This document shows, in pieces, positions 11,542 to 21,561 of a stretch of DNA of 64,000 nt (its first letter is position 1; every line of letters begins with the position of its first letter). Origin of the DNA: an uncultured Mucilaginibacter sp. (GTDB taxonomy: Bacteria > Bacteroidota > Bacteroidia > Sphingobacteriales > Sphingobacteriaceae). The stretch spans positions 186,001 to 250,000 of the forward strand of contig CAIPFE010000019.1 of assembly GCA_903864275.1 (NCBI GenBank), written 5' to 3'. A program made the position numbers and the translations under genes. The notes beneath the pieces were generated by a model. The model did not search any database, was not told where the DNA came from, and was given only the letters and a program-made list of their open reading frames with translations.

Positions 11542-13896
11542 ATGAGGGCCATTTTTTTAAAAGTATTGATAACCGCCGCCGCGATGAACAGTTTTATTGC
11601 GGCGTCAGGTCAGCAAAGCAACATGCAACCGTTCAGGCTTAATGAGGTGAGGCTGCTGCAGAGCCCCTTTCTTTCGGCGGAGCAAACCGACCTTAGTTAT
11701 ATGCTCAAATTAGCGCCTGACAGGTTATTGGCGCCCTTTCTCCGGGAAACCGGCCTAACACCCAAAGCGAAAAGCTACGGCAATTGGGAAAGTATCGGGC
11801 TTGACGGGCATACCGCAGGGCACTATCTTACGGCATTGGCGCAAATGTATGCTGCTACCGGTTCGCCCGAATGCAAGAAACGCCTGGACTATATGGTAAG
11901 CGAGCTTGGCCGCTGCCAGGAACATACCAAAAACGGTTATGTGGGCGGTGTTCCGGGCGGAATGCACCTGTGGGCACAGGTTAAAACAGGTGATTTTAGC
12001 GAATTTAATAAGAAATGGGTGCCATGGTATAACCTGCACAAACTATTTGCTGGCCTGCGCGATTGCTATTTACTGGCAGGCAACCAGCAGGCAAAGCAGG
12101 AGTTCTTAAAGCTTGCGGACTGGGCAAATGATGAAACCAGCGGACTCAGCGATGCACAAATGCAGTCCATGCTTAATATGGAACATGGCGGCATGGACGA
12201 GGTATTGGCGGACGCGTTCGCGCTAAGCGGAGATCATAAATACCTGGTGTTGGCAGAAAGGTTTTGCCACCGGCTGATCCTCGACCCCTTGGAACGGCAC
12301 GAGGATAAACTTACCGGGCTGCACGCCAACACGCAGATACCGAAAGTGGTAGGTTTCCAGCGAATTGCCGAACTCAGTAACGATAGCGGCTATTCTTCTG
12401 CCGCACGCTTTTTCTGGCAAACAGTAGTTCATAACCGTAGTATTTCAATTGGAGGCAATAGCGTCCGCGAGCATTTTAACCCCATCGATAATTTTGCGCC
12501 AATGCTCGAGTCGGAACAGGGGCCGGAAACCTGTAACAGCAACAACATCCTTAAATTATCCAAAATGCTGTTTTTAGATGAAGGAAGGCCGGAGTATCTT
12601 GATTTTTATGAGCGCCTGCTTTATAACCACATTCTGTCATCACAGCACCCGGTAACCGGCGGTTTCGTGTATTTTACGCCGATTCATCCGCAGCACTACC
12701 GGGTTTACTCTACTGCCGGCGAAAGCTTTTGGTGCTGCGTAGGCACAGGCATGGAAAATCACGGCAAATATGGCGAACTCATTTACACACGAAAAAACAA
12801 CGACATTTTTGTAAACCTATTTATCCCCTCAATCCTAAACTGGAAAAAGAACGGTATTAAGCTTACCCAGAAGAATAACTTTCCTGACGAAGAGCAAACC
12901 GCTTTATCCCTCGATTTATCCGCACCGAAACATTTTACATTGTTCGTAAGGAAGCCTTATTGGGTGAATGATAGCGGCTTCATGATAAAGGTTAACGGTA
13001 AGATCATATCCAAAACTATTGCTTCAAACGGTTATACAGGTATTAACCGGGTATGGCATAACCGTGATAAGGTCACTGTTATGCTGCCGATGAAAAATTA
13101 CGCCGAATACCTGCCTGATCATTCTGCCTGGGTCTCGTTTTTACATGGCCCTATAGTGCTGGCGGCGCCGACGGATACAGCAAACATGACTGGTCTGTTT
13201 GCAGATGATGGCCGCTGGGGACAAAATGCGGGCGGCCCCTTATATCCCTTAACAAAATCTCCGCTGCTGGTAAAAACATCGGGAGACCCCGCTGCCAGCC
13301 TCAAGCGTAATGCCGGCAGCGGTATTAGCTATGAAATTAGCGAACTGATAGAGCAACCTCAGTTTAAGAATTTGCAACTCATACCTTTCTATCGGGTTCA
13401 CGACACCCGTTACATGCTTTACTGGCCTATTTCCAGTAGGGACAGTGTTAGTCAAAAGGAAACAGAGCTTGCCGGCATGGATGATACTTACCTCAAACTG
13501 GCGCCGCGTACGATTGACGAGGTATCGCCAGGCGAGCAGCAGCCTGAAGCGGACCATGCAATGGCGGCTGAAAAATCAGAAACGGGGGTATTCAGAAACC
13601 GGCACTGGCGAAATGCAAAGGGATACTTCAGCTACAACATGCGTTTAACGCCTGCTGCTAAAACTCTGGGCATAACCTATTACGGCAGGGAAACTGCAAG
13701 GGAGTTTGATATTTATATAAACGGCACCAAACTGGCCGGCGTAATGCTGGACGGATCTGGACCGGATGCTTTTGTAACGAAGGAATATGTCATCCCCGAA
13801 ACTATTAAAGCCAATACAAGAAATGCGATAGTGAAGTTTGTTGCTACAGACGGAAACACCACTGCATCCATATATGATGTTAGGCTATTGCGATGA
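11542..13896 (+). CDS. GH127 beta-L-arabinofuranosidase (DUF1680) with C-terminal extension
   Basis: 784-aa exported protein. The signal peptide covers about residues 1-23. The (alpha/alpha)6 barrel carries the GH127 zinc/cysteine site: Glu329 and Cys331 in GPETCNSN, and the Cys398-Cys399 pair in FWCCVGTG, the second cysteine matching the catalytic nucleophile of characterised GH127. After the barrel and its beta-sandwich, about 640-784 form an extra jelly-roll domain as in DUF4986-containing members. The gene starts 33 bases after GH39. GH127 enzymes release beta-L-arabinofuranose, a sugar of extensins and some pectins, so the target glycan may be more complex than simple arabinoxylan. Confidence 0.9.
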   Translation: MRAIFLKVLITAAAMNSFIAASGQQSNMQPFRLNEVRLLQSPFLSAEQTDLSYMLKLAPDRLLAPFLRETGLTPKAKSYGNWESIGLDGHTAGHYLTALAQMYAATGSPECKKRLDYMVSELGRCQEHTKNGYVGGVPGGMHLWAQVKTGDFSEFNKKWVPWYNLHKLFAGLRDCYLLAGNQQAKQEFLKLADWANDETSGLSDAQMQSMLNMEHGGMDEVLADAFALSGDHKYLVLAERFCHRLILDPLERHEDKLTGLHANTQIPKVVGFQRIAELSNDSGYSSAARFFWQTVVHNRSISIGGNSVREHFNPIDNFAPMLESEQGPETCNSNNILKLSKMLFLDEGRPEYLDFYERLLYNHILSSQHPVTGGFVYFTPIHPQHYRVYSTAGESFWCCVGTGMENHGKYGELIYTRKNNDIFVNLFIPSILNWKKNGIKLTQKNNFPDEEQTALSLDLSAPKHFTLFVRKPYWVNDSGFMIKVNGKIISKTIASNGYTGINRVWHNRDKVTVMLPMKNYAEYLPDHSAWVSFLHGPIVLAAPTDTANMTGLFADDGRWGQNAGGPLYPLTKSPLLVKTSGDPAASLKRNAGSGISYEISELIEQPQFKNLQLIPFYRVHDTRYMLYWPISSRDSVSQKETELAGMDDTYLKLAPRTIDEVSPGEQQPEADHAMAAEKSETGVFRNRHWRNAKGYFSYNMRLTPAAKTLGITYYGRETAREFDIYINGTKLAGVMLDGSGPDAFVTKEYVIPETIKANTRNAIVKFVATDGNTTASIYDVRLLR

Positions 13897-13957
13897 AAAC
13901 GCCTTTAAATGATGTCTTAATTTACCAGTTAAAGCTATGGTACCCTTTATAACCAAT

Positions 13958-16303
13958 ATGAGAAATCTTTCTATGCTGATTTTGGCGGCACTGATAGCCA
14001 TTAATCCGCTAAAAGCGCAGCAGGTAAAACCTTCGCTTAACAAAAAGCCCATTCATGCCGTATATATCAAAGCGAGTTCAGGCGTCAAACTGGGTACAGC
14101 CCGGGACTTATCTGATTTGGCAGTACCCGGGGGCATCACGGTCAGTATGGAAAAACAAGGCGATGGGTTGAAATTCTTTCATCTTCCTGCTGCAAAAAAA
14201 ATAGCTATCCATTATGCTTCTTTAAATAGCGGGACATTCAGCATTTACCTGAACGGCGTTTTTGCAAAAAAAATAAACCTGCATTCTACCGGCGCCGGAT
14301 TGGGTTCATATCTCAACGCAGTTATCGGTTTGCAGGTTCCGCCAAATGCCACGCTATCGCTACAATTTGACCCGGGCGATGTCGCATGGAACGTTGACCG
14401 TATAGCGACGGGGACAGGAGATCTCGGGCTAAAACCGGATATATGGAACCTGCCGGCGCTTTCACTGCAGAAAGGAAAGTATAAGCCCGACTGGCAGCAG
14501 CTAAGCAGGACGTACACAGTACCTGATTGGTTTCGTGAAGCAAAGTTTGGGGCCTGGTCACATTGGGACCCTCAGTCCATGCCGGAGCAGGGCGACTGGT
14601 ACGCACGAAATATGTACGAAGAAGGCCAGCCGGCTTACAATTACCATGTTAAAACATTTGGCCACCCATCGGAATTTGGTTATAAGGATATTTGCCACCT
14701 GTGGCACATTGATAAATGGGACCCGGATGCCATGGCCAGTCTTTATGTAGATATGGGCGCAAAATATTTTGTGGCCATGGGAAACCATCACGATAATTTT
14801 GATAACTGGAATTCAAAATACCAACCGTGGAATTCGGTAAATATCGGGCCGAAACGAGATATTGTGGGAACCTGGGAAAAGGCCGCGCGAAAACGGGGCC
14901 TGCGCTTTGGCATTGGTTTTCATGCTTCCCCGCCGCGCACCTGGGGGCAATTTATGCCCGAACGGTACAAAAGCGATAAAACCGGGCCAAAAAAAGGCAT
15001 ACCCTATGATGGCTTGATGACCGTAGCTGACGGCAAAGGAAAGTGGTGGGAAGGATATGACCCCGTTGATCTTTATGGGCCTCCGCATAAATTTACAGAT
15101 TCCTCTCTCCTATCGCCCTTTGCCAACCAGTTTATGTGGCGGGTTGACGATGCTGTTAGTAAATATCACCCGGATATGATCTATTTTGATGAGGCAGGAG
15201 GAAGCAATTTAAAAGACCTGGGCGTTTCCATGGGACTGGGTTTCCTGGCGCCGCAGCTTGTCGCCAATTACTACAACAAATCACTGGTTTGGAACCATGG
15301 AAAAATGGATGTGGTTATCAATCTTAAATGTATAGGCGGGAAATATAATAGCTTTAAAGAACATCCTGAATTGATTCCGCTGGTAGAGGAGTCGCTCGTT
15401 AAAAGTGATGAAGGCCTCAACGAAACCGATATCATGGCCTATCCCTTCCAAACCGAAACGTCCATAGCTGATTGGCATTATCGCACTGGTCAAAAATATT
15501 TAACTTCAAAAGATATTGTTAAACTCCTTGTTGAGAATGTGTGCCGTAATGGCGCCTTGCTGCTCAATTTGACCCAGCACGGCGACGGACACCTGGATGA
15601 AGAAGTTATCCAAACAGCCCGTGAAGTTGGTGCGTGGCTGAAAATAAACGGTGAGGCGATTTATGGTTCAAGGCCCTATGAAGTGTATGGTGAAGGGGAT
15701 GCGCGTTATACGCGATCAGGTGGTTTTATCTATGTTACGCTTTTAAGATGGCCTGAGAATAATGTAATTACGCTGCGCGCGTTACGCACGGGAGGAGCAA
15801 CAATTGGCCGGGTAAGCAATGTTTCAATTCCCGGGAGTTCCCTTCCTCTTACGTTTCTACAAGATGCTGGAGGGCTAAAAATTACCGCAAAAGATCAACC
15901 AGCACCTGCCCTGGCTTACGTGCTTAAGATATCACAGGATAAAACATGGATCAATGACGACGACCCTGGTGTAAATTATACTGGATGGGCACACCGTTGT
16001 AACCTTAACGCTGCCGATTTTAATAACGACCTGCACCTTACAAAGGTTAAGGGCGATGCCTGCACCTTACATTTCAACGGGAGGGGCATTTGCGTCATTG
16101 CTCCTAAAGATCCAAATTATGGCGCTTTTGAAGTGTTTATCGACGGTAAATCATACGGTGCAGCGAATCTGAAAAAAACCGGGCAACATGAGGCGCAATG
16201 CCCTGTTTTTACCATAAATAACCTGACAGGAAAACAACATTTGCTGAAATTGGTGAGTTTAAGCACAGCTACTGTTGCTGTAGATGCTTTCAAAATTTTG
16301 TAA
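13958..16303 (+). CDS. GH29 alpha-L-fucosidase with N- and C-terminal accessory domains
   Basis: 781-aa exported fucosidase. ATG 13937 is also possible; 13958 was preferred because it starts directly at the signal peptide (MRNLSML..., cleavage after LKAQ). An N-terminal beta-sandwich of about 110 residues precedes the GH29 barrel, which opens with WFREAKFGAWSHW and shows the FVAMGNHHDNFDNW block. The nucleophile is probably Asp411 in MIYFDEAGG. The last roughly 140 residues form a galactose-binding-like jelly roll. The large size compared with about 450 aa for a bare GH29 comes from these modules. Last + strand gene of the degradation locus; it converges with the GH42 gene. Fucosylated side chains are the likely target. 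Confidence 0.86.
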   Translation: MRNLSMLILAALIAINPLKAQQVKPSLNKKPIHAVYIKASSGVKLGTARDLSDLAVPGGITVSMEKQGDGLKFFHLPAAKKIAIHYASLNSGTFSIYLNGVFAKKINLHSTGAGLGSYLNAVIGLQVPPNATLSLQFDPGDVAWNVDRIATGTGDLGLKPDIWNLPALSLQKGKYKPDWQQLSRTYTVPDWFREAKFGAWSHWDPQSMPEQGDWYARNMYEEGQPAYNYHVKTFGHPSEFGYKDICHLWHIDKWDPDAMASLYVDMGAKYFVAMGNHHDNFDNWNSKYQPWNSVNIGPKRDIVGTWEKAARKRGLRFGIGFHASPPRTWGQFMPERYKSDKTGPKKGIPYDGLMTVADGKGKWWEGYDPVDLYGPPHKFTDSSLLSPFANQFMWRVDDAVSKYHPDMIYFDEAGGSNLKDLGVSMGLGFLAPQLVANYYNKSLVWNHGKMDVVINLKCIGGKYNSFKEHPELIPLVEESLVKSDEGLNETDIMAYPFQTETSIADWHYRTGQKYLTSKDIVKLLVENVCRNGALLLNLTQHGDGHLDEEVIQTAREVGAWLKINGEAIYGSRPYEVYGEGDARYTRSGGFIYVTLLRWPENNVITLRALRTGGATIGRVSNVSIPGSSLPLTFLQDAGGLKITAKDQPAPALAYVLKISQDKTWINDDDPGVNYTGWAHRCNLNAADFNNDLHLTKVKGDACTLHFNGRGICVIAPKDPNYGAFEVFIDGKSYGAANLKKTGQHEAQCPVFTINNLTGKQHLLKLVSLSTATVAVDAFKIL

Positions 16304-16417
16304 ATGTATGCGCATAGTGCGGGCTGCCCGGGTTACCTTAACCTTTTGAAAAATCCGGCACAGACCGGGAAAGCTGTAAGTCGAAAGCCATTTTTTTAAA
16401 GAAATTGAGTTTCCCCA

Positions 16418-18463
16418 TTATTTGATCTCGATCAATTCAGGCTCTTCAGCAGGCAGTGTAAAACTATCGGTGTATGTTTTACCGCTTAGTATCCCTTTAA
16501 GGGTACCTTTTAGCGTGATTTCAGCAGCATTCCGGCTGGTGTTGAGGTAAAGGATGTGCTTTGCATCAACCTGCCGGGCCATTATGCCATTGGGCACTTC
16601 CGGGCCTTTTTTGATATCAAGCGATTTGATAAGATCGTCGATAACGGGATCCAACAAGGCCTTATCGGCGGGTAAGCCTACGTATATGGCTGAGCCTTTT
16701 CCGTATTTATTAACGGTAATTATAGGATAGTCTTTGTCCAGGCTGGTGATAATACCCAGTACCGTGGCTCCCCGGGGTTCGATCAGGTCAAAACGCTGCG
16801 AAGTGACGCTCACCGGCTTTCCCTGGTAGCTCACCTGCAATTGGTTACCAGCCTGCCCGGTCCGGGATAGCTCATTCAGGTTGGCAGTTTCCTCAAATCC
16901 GCCCAAACGGATGCCAAAAACGTCACTCAGTCGACCGGGTTGCGTGGTGGTAAATACCTGGTTGCGCTCGTCCGCAATTGCCGAAGCAGTGGTCATCAAA
17001 ACGGTTCCGCCATTCCGAACGAATTCCCGTATTTTTTCTGCCGATTTTTCGTCCATCACCGTAACACCGGGAACGATCAGCAATTTATATTTCAGGGAGC
17101 TTTGGCTGACATCAACCACCCGTGTATCTAGATTGCGCGGAATGAACTCAATAAAGGAGTTTTCCAGTTGTGAGTCGTGTTTTTGCGGGAGTGCATAGCT
17201 GGCAATCTGGCTGGGGAACGAAAAAGCCAGCGCTACCTCCGCCTGATTACGATATGGGAACCCGTATTTTTCAATTTTTTTGAATTCTGCAGCAATCTTC
17301 CGGTATTCTTCGTATTTACGATTTGGTGTTCCGTCCCAATCGGTCATCCCTTCCAGGTATTGTTCTTCACCGGCCGCCATGCTTTGCCATGTCCAGCCGC
17401 AAACCAGTTGGTTCCCGTACATCAGCGAGGCATAAGCGCTTTTACGTATGGAGCCGGGCACGGCGGTCATAGTAGTAAACTCGGTGCACCAAAAAGGGGT
17501 GGTGTTTTCAAATTGTATCCTGGCTATCCCGAATGATGCATCGTCAATGCCATAATTTGTGAGCAGGGAACCGCCGGGGTAAAAGCCGCAGCCGCCCCGG
17601 TCCATCTTGCCGGTATAAGCAGTTTTGGCATAGTCAAAATATTTTTTGTCGGCATAGTACCACATATTTGTGGTAGTGAGTGCATTCGGGGCATTTAATT
17701 TAACCCGGTCAATCAGTTTCACCAGGAAAGCGTTTACTTCATCCGAAATAAAGCGGCGGAAGTCCAGGAACCGTTCCGGCGGGCCGCCGAACTGCCCGCC
17801 AAGGGGAAGGCCCACTTCGTCAAAGTCATCGACCCTTCGCGACCAGCGCTGCGCCGCCCAGGCTTTGTTCAGGCTGTCAGTGCTGCCATATTTTTGTTCC
17901 AGCCAGTGTATAAAGCGCTTCCTTACGCCATCCGAGTAAGATATGGGACCATCGCCCGGCTCATTGTCCATACCAAAAGCCAGCAATGCCGGGTGCCGGG
18001 CATAATGGCTGCTAAGCGAATCGGCGAAGCGCAAAGCATAGCGCTGGTAAACGGAATCCCCTATGTCTACCATGTACCGGTGATTGGGATATTGTACATG
18101 CCCGTTCTGATCGGTGACGTTGATTTCCGGGTATTTGTGATGAAGCCATAGCGGGGCCGGGCGGACAGCAACATCAAGGATCACTTTGATCCCGGCTTTG
18201 TTCATCATATCCATTACCTGGTCGAACCAGGCAAAATTGAACTGGCCGTTTTTAGGCTCATAGCTGTCCCAGGCAAGATGCCCCATTCTAACCACTTTAA
18301 AACCGGCTTTTTGCATCAGGTCAATGTCCTTTTTCCACTGCCCGGGCCCGGAATCATGCGGGTGATAATTGGTGCCGACAAAAAGTTCCTGGCCGTGTGA
18401 TAATAAGGCGGTGAGCAGCATGCAGGCCAGCAAAAACACACGTTTATGATTTACAGTTTTCAT
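16418..18463 (-). CDS. GH42 beta-galactosidase
   Basis: 681-aa exported GH42 enzyme on the opposite strand, converging on the fucosidase with a 114-base gap. The signal peptide covers residues 1-25 (LSHGQ). The barrel shows acid/base Glu168 in GMDNEPG and nucleophile Glu328 in FWCTEF. The trimerisation domain (about 390-600, class I glutamine amidotransferase-like fold with LLIVPGVTVMD) and a short C-terminal beta domain follow, as in complete GH42 proteins. Most GH42 enzymes are cytosolic; the signal peptide here puts it in the periplasm or outside, consistent with the other enzymes of the locus. It has its own upstream region and may be regulated separately. Confidence 0.9.
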   Translation of the reverse strand: MKTVNHKRVFLLACMLLTALLSHGQELFVGTNYHPHDSGPGQWKKDIDLMQKAGFKVVRMGHLAWDSYEPKNGQFNFAWFDQVMDMMNKAGIKVILDVAVRPAPLWLHHKYPEINVTDQNGHVQYPNHRYMVDIGDSVYQRYALRFADSLSSHYARHPALLAFGMDNEPGDGPISYSDGVRKRFIHWLEQKYGSTDSLNKAWAAQRWSRRVDDFDEVGLPLGGQFGGPPERFLDFRRFISDEVNAFLVKLIDRVKLNAPNALTTTNMWYYADKKYFDYAKTAYTGKMDRGGCGFYPGGSLLTNYGIDDASFGIARIQFENTTPFWCTEFTTMTAVPGSIRKSAYASLMYGNQLVCGWTWQSMAAGEEQYLEGMTDWDGTPNRKYEEYRKIAAEFKKIEKYGFPYRNQAEVALAFSFPSQIASYALPQKHDSQLENSFIEFIPRNLDTRVVDVSQSSLKYKLLIVPGVTVMDEKSAEKIREFVRNGGTVLMTTASAIADERNQVFTTTQPGRLSDVFGIRLGGFEETANLNELSRTGQAGNQLQVSYQGKPVSVTSQRFDLIEPRGATVLGIITSLDKDYPIITVNKYGKGSAIYVGLPADKALLDPVIDDLIKSLDIKKGPEVPNGIMARQVDAKHILYLNTSRNAAEITLKGTLKGILSGKTYTDSFTLPAEEPELIEIK

Positions 18464-18907
18464 GATAGTTTATTCATTTCAATCGCATTTCCGTCCAGGG
18501 TACAATTGATGATTTATTAAAGTTTGATTAGCTTAACCAGGATAACGTCGTTCTCCCTGATCGGAAGGACTTTTGTAAAAGGCCCGCGGCATTCACTTGT
18601 TTAATTTGCAACTAAAACCAGGCCCCAATGCAAAAAAGCCATTTTAAATGTTAATTATACAATTATAACAAAAGTTAGCGATACAATTAAATCAATAAGT
18701 CTTTTAGCGACCTGATTAGATGCTAAATTTGAAAAAAATGGAAACTATTAAAGATACCCCCTTTTTTGTTGCGAAATGGTGAATAATCTGGTCATTTGAC
18801 ACAAAATCAAAAACCTGCAATCATATGATTTTCATTGTAGTACGATGCTTAAATTGTTGGCATCCAAGAGAAGATCCTTAATCGGGCGAGGCAATTCATC
18901 CCCCTTC
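18464..18907. other. Intergenic region upstream of the GH42 gene
   Basis: About 440 bases between the GH42 start and the end of the lipoprotein gene, both on the minus strand. The stretch around 18640-18800 is AT-rich. It should hold the GH42 promoter, but I found no convincing TTG/TAnnTTTG pair, and no RNA gene or repeat. Confidence 0.4.
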
Positions 18908-19828
18908 CTACGGATGCAATATTTTATAAACCGCTCTCATCCCTCCTTCGACGTCCGCAAGCGCGCCAACAACCACATACAGTTGAAAATTGTAATCGCC
19001 GGCAGGGGTATCTTCCATGTGGTAAAAGGCACTCCACTTGGTGGTGTACTGCGAAAGATAGCTATACCTGCCATATCCCAGCCCGGGAAAAGATTGTTCC
19101 GGCAGGCCGGGGCTGTAAATACCCATAGCATAATTTTTGGCTGGTGTAGAAAATATAATGGGTTTATCCTGCTCACCGGGGCCATATGACAATGGCGCTA
19201 ATGACCCGTTAGCAGGGTCAAACGTCCAGAACGCTGAAAAACTCTGCGTAAGGTACCCGGTGAGGCTTTCGAAAATTGCGGATGAATGATGCTCCGCAAC
19301 GTGAAAGGTTACCTGGTACGCTATCACATTAGGAATACCGGAAAAGCCAATGGTGACCCGTTTGGTTAATATATGGTTGGACAGGTTAGTAGTATTTTGG
19401 GCAACTTTTATGTTTGTGATGCCGCAGCCTGAGGGATAAGGCTGTCCAACGCTGGTCCAAAAGGCCATTTGTGCCGATGATTTTATTTGATTGCTATCAG
19501 TGCTGAATGATAAAAGCCTGCTGGTTGAAGTATCTGCGGTTGCGTCGGCTGCGGAGCCGGCTTCTGTAGGGTTAAAGCATTCGCCCAAACCGTCGAAAGT
19601 AGCTGCCGATTGCAGCTCGCGGCCATGGTCGCCTGAGTTGAGAAATTCCTTGCCGTTCCAGTTCAGGGAATAAATTGCACCGGCATATTTGGGTGAGCAT
19701 GTTATGATGAGCCGGTGCCCCAAAACACCGTTGCTTATTGACCATTGTGTGGTCAATGGCCCCAGGAATTCTTTTTTGCAGCTGGAAAGAAATAGCAGGG
19801 CGATAAAAAAAGCCGCGGGGTTCTTCAT
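18908..19828 (-). CDS. Uncharacterised lipoprotein, possibly mutarotase-like fold
   Basis: 306-aa lipoprotein: the N-terminus carries a lipobox (LSSC, Cys17) followed by KKE, so it should be anchored in a membrane. The body is predicted all-beta. The early pattern with YSLNWNGKEFLNSGDHGREL (about 53-72) is reminiscent of the sugar-mutarotase supersandwich, where such a block leads into the active site, but the usual His and Glu signatures of aldose epimerases were not found. I do not recognise a named family. Its closeness to the sugar-degradation locus hints at carbohydrate handling (inference only). Confidence 0.55.
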   Translation of the reverse strand: MKNPAAFFIALLFLSSCKKEFLGPLTTQWSISNGVLGHRLIITCSPKYAGAIYSLNWNGKEFLNSGDHGRELQSAATFDGLGECFNPTEAGSAADATADTSTSRLLSFSTDSNQIKSSAQMAFWTSVGQPYPSGCGITNIKVAQNTTNLSNHILTKRVTIGFSGIPNVIAYQVTFHVAEHHSSAIFESLTGYLTQSFSAFWTFDPANGSLAPLSYGPGEQDKPIIFSTPAKNYAMGIYSPGLPEQSFPGLGYGRYSYLSQYTTKWSAFYHMEDTPAGDYNFQLYVVVGALADVEGGMRAVYKILHP

Positions 19829-19981
19829 TATTTGAAAATGTATCTACAGCTATAAAGATAAAATTATTTGGGAAAATACCTCATATCATCGTATCTCGCC
19901 CCGGTTGATGTTTGTCAATACATCATTAGTGATCGGAAGACTTAAAAAAGTGGTTCGAAAAAGGTCCAACGGGGATCATGA

Positions 19982-20011
19982 AAGGAGATGTTCAGTTTTG
20001 AGCATCTCCTT
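19982..20011. terminator. Hairpin with terminator-like shape
   Basis: A perfect 9-base stem (AAGGAGATG at 19982-19990 with CATCTCCTT at 20003-20011) closes a 12-base loop and is followed on the + strand by ATTTATTTA. No + strand gene lies just upstream. The minus-strand operon ending at 20121 would read into it, but on that side there is no T-run, so the direction is uncertain. Confidence 0.45.
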
Positions 20012-20120
20012 ATTTATTTAATATAACGCAACCTGCTAGTTAAGAAACCAGGGGAGCTTCCCGAAAAGTTCTCAGACAGGCCTAAAACGATTGATGAATA
20101 CTTTCGTTGGTCCTCAATCT

Positions 20121-20354
20121 TTATTCCCACACTTGCGGCCAGCCGGTAATTATTTCTTTCAGCGCTTCCACCTTATCGGGCATCACTAAAATACGTATGT
20201 CGATATGAAATGATTTGGCCCTGGTTTTACCACTTAAAGCCTTTTGAACCTGCGCTGTATTTTCCATCACTTTAAAGGCAGTTGCGAACAACAGCGCGAC
20301 TAAAAAAGTAATCCCGCCAATTACTTTGTGTGAATTTTTAACTTGCATTTTCAT
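20121..20354 (-). CDS. Small membrane-anchored protein of unknown function
   Basis: 77 aa with one hydrophobic segment (about residues 11-28) and a short basic then mixed tail ending in WPQVWE. It lies 21 bases downstream of the Xre regulator gene on the same strand and probably forms the third gene of that operon. No family recognised. The size and single anchor suit a regulatory or stress micro-protein, but nothing in the sequence proves a role. Confidence 0.5.
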   Translation of the reverse strand: MKMQVKNSHKVIGGITFLVALLFATAFKVMENTAQVQKALSGKTRAKSFHIDIRILVMPDKVEALKEIITGWPQVWE

Positions 20355-20375
20355 GATTTATGGTGACAAAGTCGT

Positions 20376-20609
20376 TTAAATATCTGTATCGTTATTTGAC
20401 GGATCATCCTTTGAATACTCCAGCAGATCCCCGGGCTGGCAGTTCAGTACCCTGCAAATAGTTTCGAGCGTACTAAAACGGATGGCTTTTGCCTTCCCGG
20501 TTTTGAGTATGGAAAGATTGGCCAATGTCAGATCGACTTTTTCTGAAAGTTCATTTAATGACATTTTTCGTCTGGCCATCATTACGTCAAGGTTTACTAT
20601 GATCGGCAT
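20376..20609 (-). CDS. Xre-family helix-turn-helix regulator
   Basis: 77-aa Cro/CI-type DNA-binding protein consisting of little more than the helix-turn-helix: the segment LNELSEKVDLTLANLSILKTG is the HTH core, and NCQPGDLLEY is the usual end of such small regulators. It is two bases from the DUF2975 gene. Small Xre proteins of this type regularly accompany DUF2975 membrane proteins, where they are thought to control their own operon. The DNA target was not identified. Confidence 0.88.
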   Translation of the reverse strand: MPIIVNLDVMMARRKMSLNELSEKVDLTLANLSILKTGKAKAIRFSTLETICRVLNCQPGDLLEYSKDDPSNNDTDI

Positions 20610-20611
20610 AA

Positions 20612-21160
20612 TTATATAGTTAAGTCGTTTTCTGTTTGAATTTCGATCCCTCTCTTAAAAATTTGTGCGATCACAAAAAGTGTAACGCCCATAAACAGCC
20701 ATACATCGGCGCCGCCTAAGCGCATATTTTGTATATCAGGCATTGCAACCCCCTTTGTACTAAGCCAGGCGGCGTATTTAACGCCCCACCACGAGAATAA
20801 GCCGGTACCCAACGACAGGTACGATAAATTAAAAATAAAGCGCCCCATTTCGCTGTTAAATGGCTGGGCCAGGTTTAGTTTTTTATCGTGCAGCACTTTT
20901 ACGATCAGGTAAAATATAACTGACCTCATCACTGCAACAATGATCATCAGGAATGTCTCGGCAAAAAAATACCCCGGGTCAAACCGGTAAAGACTTGAGA
21001 AATCGATGCCCGGCCAATAATGTTTAGCATCAACATTGTTGATGGCCAGGGTAAAAAAGGTATTGAATATAAAGCCGCCGGCTTCAATACATACACCTAC
21101 AAATATGATCCACGAAAGAACATATAGGATTTTAAGAATTTGTTTGGTAGTAATTTCCAT
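20612..21160 (-). CDS. DUF2975 membrane protein
   Basis: 182 aa with four predicted membrane helices (about 12-32, 62-88, 105-125 and 150-168). Length, helix layout and the adjacent small Xre regulator match the DUF2975 family, whose function is unknown. First gene of a three-gene minus-strand operon (membrane protein, regulator, small anchored protein). A clear Bacteroidota promoter lies 29 bases before its start. Confidence 0.85.
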   Translation of the reverse strand: MEITTKQILKILYVLSWIIFVGVCIEAGGFIFNTFFTLAINNVDAKHYWPGIDFSSLYRFDPGYFFAETFLMIIVAVMRSVIFYLIVKVLHDKKLNLAQPFNSEMGRFIFNLSYLSLGTGLFSWWGVKYAAWLSTKGVAMPDIQNMRLGGADVWLFMGVTLFVIAQIFKRGIEIQTENDLTI

Positions 21161-21188
21161 AATTTTTGAGTTTTTAAATTTAACGATG

Positions 21189-21219
21189 CAAATATAAATA
21201 AATATTTATTGAAAAACAA
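21189..21219 (-). promoter_or_regulatory. Bacteroidota-type promoter of the DUF2975 operon
   Basis: Read on the minus strand, TTG (21217-21219), a 20-base spacer and TATATTTG (21189-21196) match the -33 TTG / -7 TAnnTTTG consensus of Bacteroidota sigma factors. The start codon follows 29 bases later. Spacing and orientation both fit. Confidence 0.65.
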
Positions 21220-21527
21220 TAAAAATTTATTTTTTTCTTCGATTTACAACATTTGCCCGAAAATCGTCCGGCGGGATCAATTTTTAAGTCAAATGCCTTA
21301 AGTCGAAATTATTGAGGTTTTTTTTGTGGGCTTTTAGGAATCACACGGCCAGTTCGGGAGTCTCGCGAGATATTAAATCACCGGCCAGGACAACACCTGA
21401 ACTTTATTTTACCTTATTTGCATTATATGGCTTTGTAATACTGATCTAAATCATATTGGCATGGCCGATGATTAAGAAAGCAGTAAATTCGGGTTGTGTT
21501 TATTATGCCAGCAAGCAACTTTTTTAG
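21220..21527. other. Divergent intergenic region
   Basis: Together with the flanking promoter boxes this separates the DUF2975 operon (minus) from the DUF4249 gene (plus). It is AT-rich on the left with a run of eight T near 21320. No gene or repeat family was found. Confidence 0.4.
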
Positions 21528-21535
21528 TAACTTTG
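21528..21535 (+). promoter_or_regulatory. -7 box upstream of the DUF4249 gene
   Basis: TAACTTTG fits the TAnnTTTG -7 consensus and lies 26 bases before the ATG at 21562. A matching -33 TTG at the right distance is not obvious, so the call is tentative. Confidence 0.45.
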
Positions 21536-21561
21536 AATTGAACCGACACGCAATCTTGTAA

